This document shows positions 39,036 to 42,796 of a stretch of DNA of 42,796 bases, piece by piece. The stretch is from assembly GCF_031119335.1 (NCBI RefSeq), contig NZ_JAVHXT010000023.1:1-42796 (forward strand). The letters are read 5' to 3'. The stretch comes from Pedobacter sp. (GTDB taxonomy: Bacteria > Bacteroidota > Bacteroidia > Sphingobacteriales > Sphingobacteriaceae). Each line of letters begins with the position of its first letter. Within the stretch, counting starts at the first letter, position 1. The translations under genes were made by a program, and so were the position numbers. The notes beneath the pieces were generated by a model. That model was not told the DNA's origin. It saw only the letters and a list, made by a program, of their open reading frames with translations, and ran no database searches.

Positions 39036-40067
39036 ATGCTTCCAAACACCATGAAAGCAGCCGTTGTCCGCGAGTTCGGAAAGCCGTTGCAAATCGAAGA
39101 AGTTGAGGTAAAGAGACCCGGCAGAAACCAAATTCTGGTAAAAGTAATTGCAAGTGGCGTGTGCCATACAGACTTACACGCTGTAGAAGGCGATTGGCCA
39201 GTTAAACCAAAAATGCCATTAATCCCTGGGCACGAAGGTGTAGGTTATGTGGTTGCGGTTGGTCCTGATGTAAATAATGTAAAAGAAGGTGACGCTGTTG
39301 GCGTGCCTTGGTTATATAGTGCTTGCGGTTGCTGCGACCATTGTATCACAGGTTGGGAAACACTTTGCGAAACCCAACAAAACGGTGGTTACAGTGTAGA
39401 TGGTGGTTTTGCTGAATATGTAATTGCTGATGCAAGATATGTTGGTCGCTTACCTGTAAATACTAATTTCCTACAAATGGCACCAATACTTTGTGCCGGA
39501 GTTACCGTATATAAAGGTTTAAAACAAACAGAAGTTAAACCAGGCGAATGGGTAGCCATTTCTGGAATTGGTGGCTTAGGTCATGTTGCTGTTCAATATG
39601 CTAAAGCTATGGGAATGAACGTGGCAGCCATAGACATAGCAGATGACAAATTAGCATTAGCAAAAAGATTGGGAGCTGATATTGTTGTTAACGCCAAAAA
39701 TGAAGATCCTGCTGCAGTTATCAAAAAAGAAACTGGCGGGGTACATGGCTCGCTAATTACTGCAGTTTCTCCTATTGCATTTAAACAGGGCCTACAAACC
39801 ATGCGTAGAAAAGGAACGATGGTGCTAAATGGTTTGCCTCCAGGAACTTTCGATCTCTCTATTTTCGACACCGTACTTAATGGAACTACTATTAAAGGTT
39901 CTATTGTTGGCACACGTAAAGACATGATTGAGGCTATCGAATTTGCGGTAGAAGGAAAAGTGAAAGCCAATGTTACTGCAGCCAAGCTTGAAGATGTAAA
40001 TGACGTTTTCGAGCAAATGAAAAAAGGCGAAATAGACGGCAGAATTGTACTACAAATAGCAGATTAA
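39036..40067 (+). CDS. adhP: Zinc-dependent alcohol dehydrogenase, AdhP type
   Basis: 343 residues, medium-chain dehydrogenase. It interconverts primary alcohols and aldehydes with NAD. Catalytic zinc ligands are in GVCHTDLHAVEGDW (Cys, then His in PGHEGVG) and the later CAGVT cysteine. The structural zinc cysteines are in CGCCDHC and TLCETQQNGGYSVDGG. The cofactor loop is GIGGLGHVAVQYAKAMG. ATG 39036 or 39051 are both possible starts. A terminator precedes it, so it has its own promoter, perhaps the weak TACTTTTA near 38993. Its product would feed the aldehyde dehydrogenase upstream. Confidence 0.92.
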   Translation: MLPNTMKAAVVREFGKPLQIEEVEVKRPGRNQILVKVIASGVCHTDLHAVEGDWPVKPKMPLIPGHEGVGYVVAVGPDVNNVKEGDAVGVPWLYSACGCCDHCITGWETLCETQQNGGYSVDGGFAEYVIADARYVGRLPVNTNFLQMAPILCAGVTVYKGLKQTEVKPGEWVAISGIGGLGHVAVQYAKAMGMNVAAIDIADDKLALAKRLGADIVVNAKNEDPAAVIKKETGGVHGSLITAVSPIAFKQGLQTMRRKGTMVLNGLPPGTFDLSIFDTVLNGTTIKGSIVGTRKDMIEAIEFAVEGKVKANVTAAKLEDVNDVFEQMKKGEIDGRIVLQIAD

Positions 40068-40079
40068 ATATAAATTTAG

Positions 40080-40146
40080 CCGCAGATACACAGATTTTAT
40101 TTGATTATTCTTTTCCATATTTCATTTATCATCTTTGCATCTGCGG
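40080..40146. repeat. CCGCAGAT inverted repeat after adhP
   Basis: CCGCAGAT (40080-40087) and ATCTGCGG (40139-40146) pair at the ends of a 67-base AT-rich stretch with further loose similarity (ACACAGAT and ATCTTTGC). It starts 12 bases after the adhP stop and may end its transcript. Confidence 0.5.
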
Positions 40147-40251
40147 TTCATACTTCTCATCATCAGCTTTCTCACCCAAACATCCTCTTTTTAATTTTAT
40201 TAGCAAAATCCACACAAAAATTCAATATTTGACTTCAAATTATTTTCAAAT

Positions 40252-40464
40252 ATGTTGCGTAAAATCATAGCTGCAATAGTTACAATGATTACGTTGTGGT
40301 TAATCAAAGAAACTATCTTTATTTTCACAACGCCGCAAGCCGATATTGCAAAAAACAGAGACTTTCTGAAATTAGCTAGTTTAAGCATTGTAATCCCACT
40401 TCTAATTGTTAATTTCTGGTTATGGCGCCCTAAACCTAAAGTAGAAGATGATGAAACAAGATAA
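40252..40464 (+). CDS. Small two-helix membrane protein, hypothetical
   Basis: 70 residues with hydrophobic segments at about 5-27 (IIAAIVTMITLWLIKETIFIF) and 43-58 (LASLSIVIPLLIVNFW), a polar loop containing PQADIAKNRD, and an acidic/basic tail WRPKPKVEDDETR. No recognised family. Its last 17 bases overlap the start of the methyltransferase gene, so the two are probably translated together. A TTGAC and TATTTTCA pair upstream resembles a degenerate promoter. Confidence 0.55.
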   Translation: MLRKIIAAIVTMITLWLIKETIFIFTTPQADIAKNRDFLKLASLSIVIPLLIVNFWLWRPKPKVEDDETR

Positions 40465-41110
40465 AGAACTTCTAAAAAAACTAGCTACTCAGCTTAGCTG
40501 TCCGCAAAATGAAGAAGGAATTGAAGTAGCCAACATGATGCACGATAGCAATATCGGTATGACTAGAAAAACAATTGCTGCTTTAGAAATTACAGCAGGT
40601 GATTTAATTTTAGAACTGGGCCATGGCAATTGCAAACATTTATCGGAAATCTTAAGCCAAGCCGAAAATACTTCCTATTACGGTTTAGAAATCTCAGAAC
40701 TGATGAAAAAGCAAGCTGCAGAAAATAACGTTGCAGCGACCCAAGGCAATAGGGCATCATTTCATTTGTACAATGGCAATAAGATTCCGTTTTCAGACAA
40801 TACTTTTGATAAAATCTTAACCGTTAACACCATTTATTTTTGGGAAAACCCAGAAGCATTTATTCAGGAAATTTATCGTGTATTAAAGCCGAAAGGCCAT
40901 TTTGCTATTGGCTTTGCCGATAAAGATTTTATGGAAAGTTTGCCTTTTACAGCATACGGTTTCGATCTATATAGTAAGGAAAAAGCTTACAGTCTAGCAG
41001 AAGTAGCGGGATTTAAAGTTATTGATATTAGCTCGTTCACAGAAAAAATTAGAAGCAAAACTGGCGACGAAGTTGAAAGATTATTCTATGTAGCCTTGGC
41101 AGAAAAATAG
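40448..41110 (+). CDS. SAM-dependent methyltransferase, class I
   Basis: 220 residues. The SAM-binding motif I is ILELGHGNCKHLSEIL, followed by the acidic YYGLEIS, KIPFSDNTFDKILTVNTIYF (motif post-II) and FIQEIYRVLKPKGHFAIGF, the methyltransferase 11 pattern. The glycine motif is slightly unusual (GHGNC for GxGxG). Substrate unknown; the sequence resembles UbiE-like small-molecule enzymes. It overlaps the small membrane-protein gene by 17 bases and converges on the DCC gene with no spacer (both stops are adjacent at 41110/41111). Confidence 0.82.
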   Translation: MMKQDKELLKKLATQLSCPQNEEGIEVANMMHDSNIGMTRKTIAALEITAGDLILELGHGNCKHLSEILSQAENTSYYGLEISELMKKQAAENNVAATQGNRASFHLYNGNKIPFSDNTFDKILTVNTIYFWENPEAFIQEIYRVLKPKGHFAIGFADKDFMESLPFTAYGFDLYSKEKAYSLAEVAGFKVIDISSFTEKIRSKTGDEVERLFYVALAEK

Positions 41111-41512
41111 TTAAGTCAAAAATTTACTCTTCAATTCTGGTGTAGGTACCCAACAACTTTCTTGTTTGCCAAACCATTTGTATCTGTTACGGGCAATAAA
41201 CTTATAAATTGCATTTCTTATAAATGGCGGAACAACAATAAAACCGTATAACAATGGCCATAAACCACTGAGTTTTCTCGCCACTTTTAAAGCTGCAGTA
41301 GATTGTTCGTACACTTTACCATTTTCTAACAGTACAAAGCTATCACCATGTTTTACTTTTAACTCTGCATTGGACAAAGCATTTTTCGCAAACTCACTCT
41401 GTAATGCCGCAAACTTAAAATAATTTTGCCTATCTCTTTCAATCACAAACTGTACGGCCCCATTGCAGAGATTGCAAATTCCATCAAAAAATATGACACT
41501 GTTTTCTGGCAT
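41111..41512 (-). CDS. DCC-family thiol-disulfide oxidoreductase-like protein (DUF393)
   Basis: 133 residues. The family-defining start IFFDGICNLCNGAVQFVIERD has the DxxCxxC motif (Cys14, Cys17 in the frame from 41512). KFAALQSEFAKNAL follows, and the last third includes a hydrophobic stretch (LLYGFIVVPPFIRNAIYKFI) and RYKWFGKQESC. The DCC motif is thought to act in thiol exchange; specific partners are not known. No signal peptide. Confidence 0.85.
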   Translation of the reverse strand: MPENSVIFFDGICNLCNGAVQFVIERDRQNYFKFAALQSEFAKNALSNAELKVKHGDSFVLLENGKVYEQSTAALKVARKLSGLWPLLYGFIVVPPFIRNAIYKFIARNRYKWFGKQESCWVPTPELKSKFLT

Positions 41513-41529
41513 AGCGTAAGTTCAATATT

Positions 41530-41615
41530 GTTAAGTTAAGAGCGTTTAACCCATTGGCGGGACGCCAACGTATCGCAAAATCAAGTGTTGGCGTCCTCGC
41601 CAACGCTTAACTTAA
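41530..41615. repeat. Long imperfect inverted repeat near the DCC gene
   Basis: Left arm from GTTAAGTTAAG (41530) to TTGGCGGGACGCCAAC (41554-41569); right arm GTTGGCGTCCTCGCCAACGC to CTTAACTTAAC (41587-41615). The GC-rich centre pairs with one extra base on the right. A related GTTGGCG word occurs in both arms. It is in the spacer upstream of the DCC gene, so it is not simply a terminator for it. Confidence 0.6.
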
Positions 41616-41769
41616 CGAACTTGACGCAAGTTAGCCATTGATTAGCGAAAAACTGTTATTAAAAAATTATCAATCTAGTTTCATTCTTTTATTTTTTATT
41701 TCAAACTTTGGTTCTAATACGGTCCTCATCTTAATTTTTACACTCTAAAGTTTTAAATAATTCAACAAA

Positions 41770-42594
41770 ATGAGCAATAGATACACCTATATTAACGGTC
41801 AAATCGTATCAGAGAACGATGCCAAGCTTCTAGTAACAGATTTAGCGGTACAACGTGGTTATGGTATTTTCGATTTTTTAAAGACTGTAAATGGCAAGCC
41901 CATTTTTATTGAAGATTATTTTAATCGTTTCTATAACTCGGCCAACGAAATGCACTTAGATATTGGCTTGGATAGAACGGAACTTTATAAAGCTATCAAC
42001 TCGCTTTTAGAGAAAAACAACATTGCCAACGCCAGCTTAAAAATTATACTAACTGGCGGATATTCTGAAGATGGCTACCAAATAGCCAAACCAAATTTAG
42101 TAATTGTGCAAGCTCCTTTTGAATACGACAAATCTAGTTTCAACAAAGGTTTAAATCTATTATCGCACAACTACCAAAGGCAGCTACCAACCGTAAAAAC
42201 CATAGACTATTTACAGGCTATTCGCTTACAGCCCTTATTGAAACTAAAACAAGCCGACGATTTATTGTACCACAACAATGGCGAGGTTAGAGAGTGTCCA
42301 AGAGCAAACATTTTTATAGTTAAAGACAATGAGGTGCTCACTCCAAACACCGATATTTTAAGGGGAATTACCCGCAGCAAAATCTTAAATATTAATTTAG
42401 ATGATGTAACCATAAAGGAACAAGATTTTACTTTAGATGATTTTGCCAATGCAGACGAAGCTTTTATCAGCAGTTCTACCAAAAATATTTTGCCTGTATT
42501 CAGTTTAGATGGCAAAGCTATTGGAACCGGCACACCAGGCAAAATTACAACTGCACTAAGCGAAAAATTGTTGGCAATGATTAATAATTATTAG
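41770..42594 (+). CDS. Class IV aminotransferase (branched-chain/D-amino acid/ADC lyase type)
   Basis: 274-residue PLP enzyme of fold type IV. RGYGIFDFLKTVNGKPIF, LPTVKTIDYL (the lysine is the expected Schiff base) and GEVRECPRANIFIVKDN (glutamate and Asn-Ile-Phe of the PLP pocket) are clear. Length fits the branched-chain, D-alanine and aminodeoxychorismate-lyase relatives. An ADC lyase would complement the pabB product made by 15960-17216, but the genes are 24 kb apart and the pocket residues are not decisive. A TTTG at 41707-41710 and TAATTTTT at 41732-41739 resemble a promoter, 21 bases apart. Confidence 0.82.
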   Translation: MSNRYTYINGQIVSENDAKLLVTDLAVQRGYGIFDFLKTVNGKPIFIEDYFNRFYNSANEMHLDIGLDRTELYKAINSLLEKNNIANASLKIILTGGYSEDGYQIAKPNLVIVQAPFEYDKSSFNKGLNLLSHNYQRQLPTVKTIDYLQAIRLQPLLKLKQADDLLYHNNGEVRECPRANIFIVKDNEVLTPNTDILRGITRSKILNINLDDVTIKEQDFTLDDFANADEAFISSSTKNILPVFSLDGKAIGTGTPGKITTALSEKLLAMINNY

Positions 42595-42710
42595 AAAATC
42601 AGGGCTTAACTTACTATTAATGCAAGCCCCGCCAAACGCTTTACTACATGGTAAACACATAGGTTTACCCCTACGTGTTCGCTCAATGTCATTAAGTTAA
42701 GTGTGTAGCA

Positions 42711-42774
42711 GACCCCAACGGGGGTCTAATATTTATAGAAAAGCATTATTTAGCCGTTCGACCCCGATGGGGTC
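42711..42774. repeat. Two copies of a GACCCC-NNN-GGGGTC palindrome
   Basis: GACCCCAACGGGGTC (42711-42725) and GACCCCGATGGGGTC (42760-42774) differ only in the centre. They are embedded in an otherwise non-coding tail (42595-42796), which also has a CTTAAC / GTTAAG pair and a TAAACACATAGGTTTA stretch. Confidence 0.6.
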
Positions 42775-42796
42775 GCATCATAAAACACATTAACCC

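Noticed and set aside
1..42796. tRNA, rRNA, CRISPR array, insertion sequence or riboswitch
   Set aside because: Reading by eye I found no tRNA-like cloverleaf, no regularly spaced direct repeats, no transposase-like frame and no recognisable riboswitch core. A covariance-model search would be decisive and could not be run.

Overview
The window looks like a stretch of the core chromosome of a Bacteroidota bacterium, most likely Sphingobacteriaceae and Pedobacter-like; the genus is an inference. The clues are low GC, families that are typical of this phylum (DUF4294, DUF4783, BshB1 of bacillithiol synthesis, Fur next to PurA, tandem DUF1080 proteins, secreted Gfo/Idh oxidoreductases), promoters that match the Bacteroidota -33/-7 pattern (TTG or TTTG, then TAnnTTTG), and few Shine-Dalgarno sequences. 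I see no rRNA, tRNA, CRISPR array or insertion sequence. Several intergenic gaps carry palindromes of the REP-like kind.

Layout. 1-630: 3' part of an ACC deaminase/D-cysteine desulfhydrase-like gene. 672-4936 (minus): a sugar-catabolism cluster of two secreted Gfo/Idh/MocA oxidoreductases around a double-DUF1080 protein, with a perfect LacI-type operator upstream. 4937-5363: a dense regulatory gap with that operator, a 33-codon minus-strand ORF, a 25-bp palindrome and a near-consensus promoter, leading into lysine 6-aminotransferase (lat). Facing lat is a glutaryl-CoA-dehydrogenase-like gene. 8731-10660 (minus): bshB1, a glutathione peroxidase-like gene and a DUF4294 gene, a thiol/redox group. 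10772-17216 (plus): bifunctional RelA/SpoT, a BRO/DinD-like gene, Fur, purA and pabB. 17321-20173 (minus): M48 lipoprotein protease, plsY, nadC, DUF4783. 20310-22354: gpmI and a lipoprotein, facing a TPR protein. 23370-27329: lon, an LpxR-like lipid A deacylase and an L,D-transpeptidase, packed almost without spacers as a stress/envelope operon. 27448-30956: arfB diverging from cmk, followed by a TPM-domain membrane protein and a single-DUF1080 protein. 30957-31634: gene remnants and repeats. 31635-33560: rpsA. 34007-35677: GH20 hexosaminidase. 35795-40067: an alcohol/aldehyde oxidation locus (AraC regulator, aldehyde dehydrogenase, DUF779, AdhP-type alcohol dehydrogenase). 40252-42594: a small membrane protein, a methyltransferase, a DCC-family thiol protein and a class IV aminotransferase.

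Most of the window is ordinary housekeeping DNA. The parts worth a second look are the 4937-5363 regulatory gap, promoters that lie directly against start codons (arfB, cmk, GH20, nadC), the strong Shine-Dalgarno in front of DUF779 behind a repeat-derived hairpin, the BRO/DinD gene inserted behind relA, and the dispersed palindromes, including one 29-bp element present twice in identical form 26.7 kb apart.
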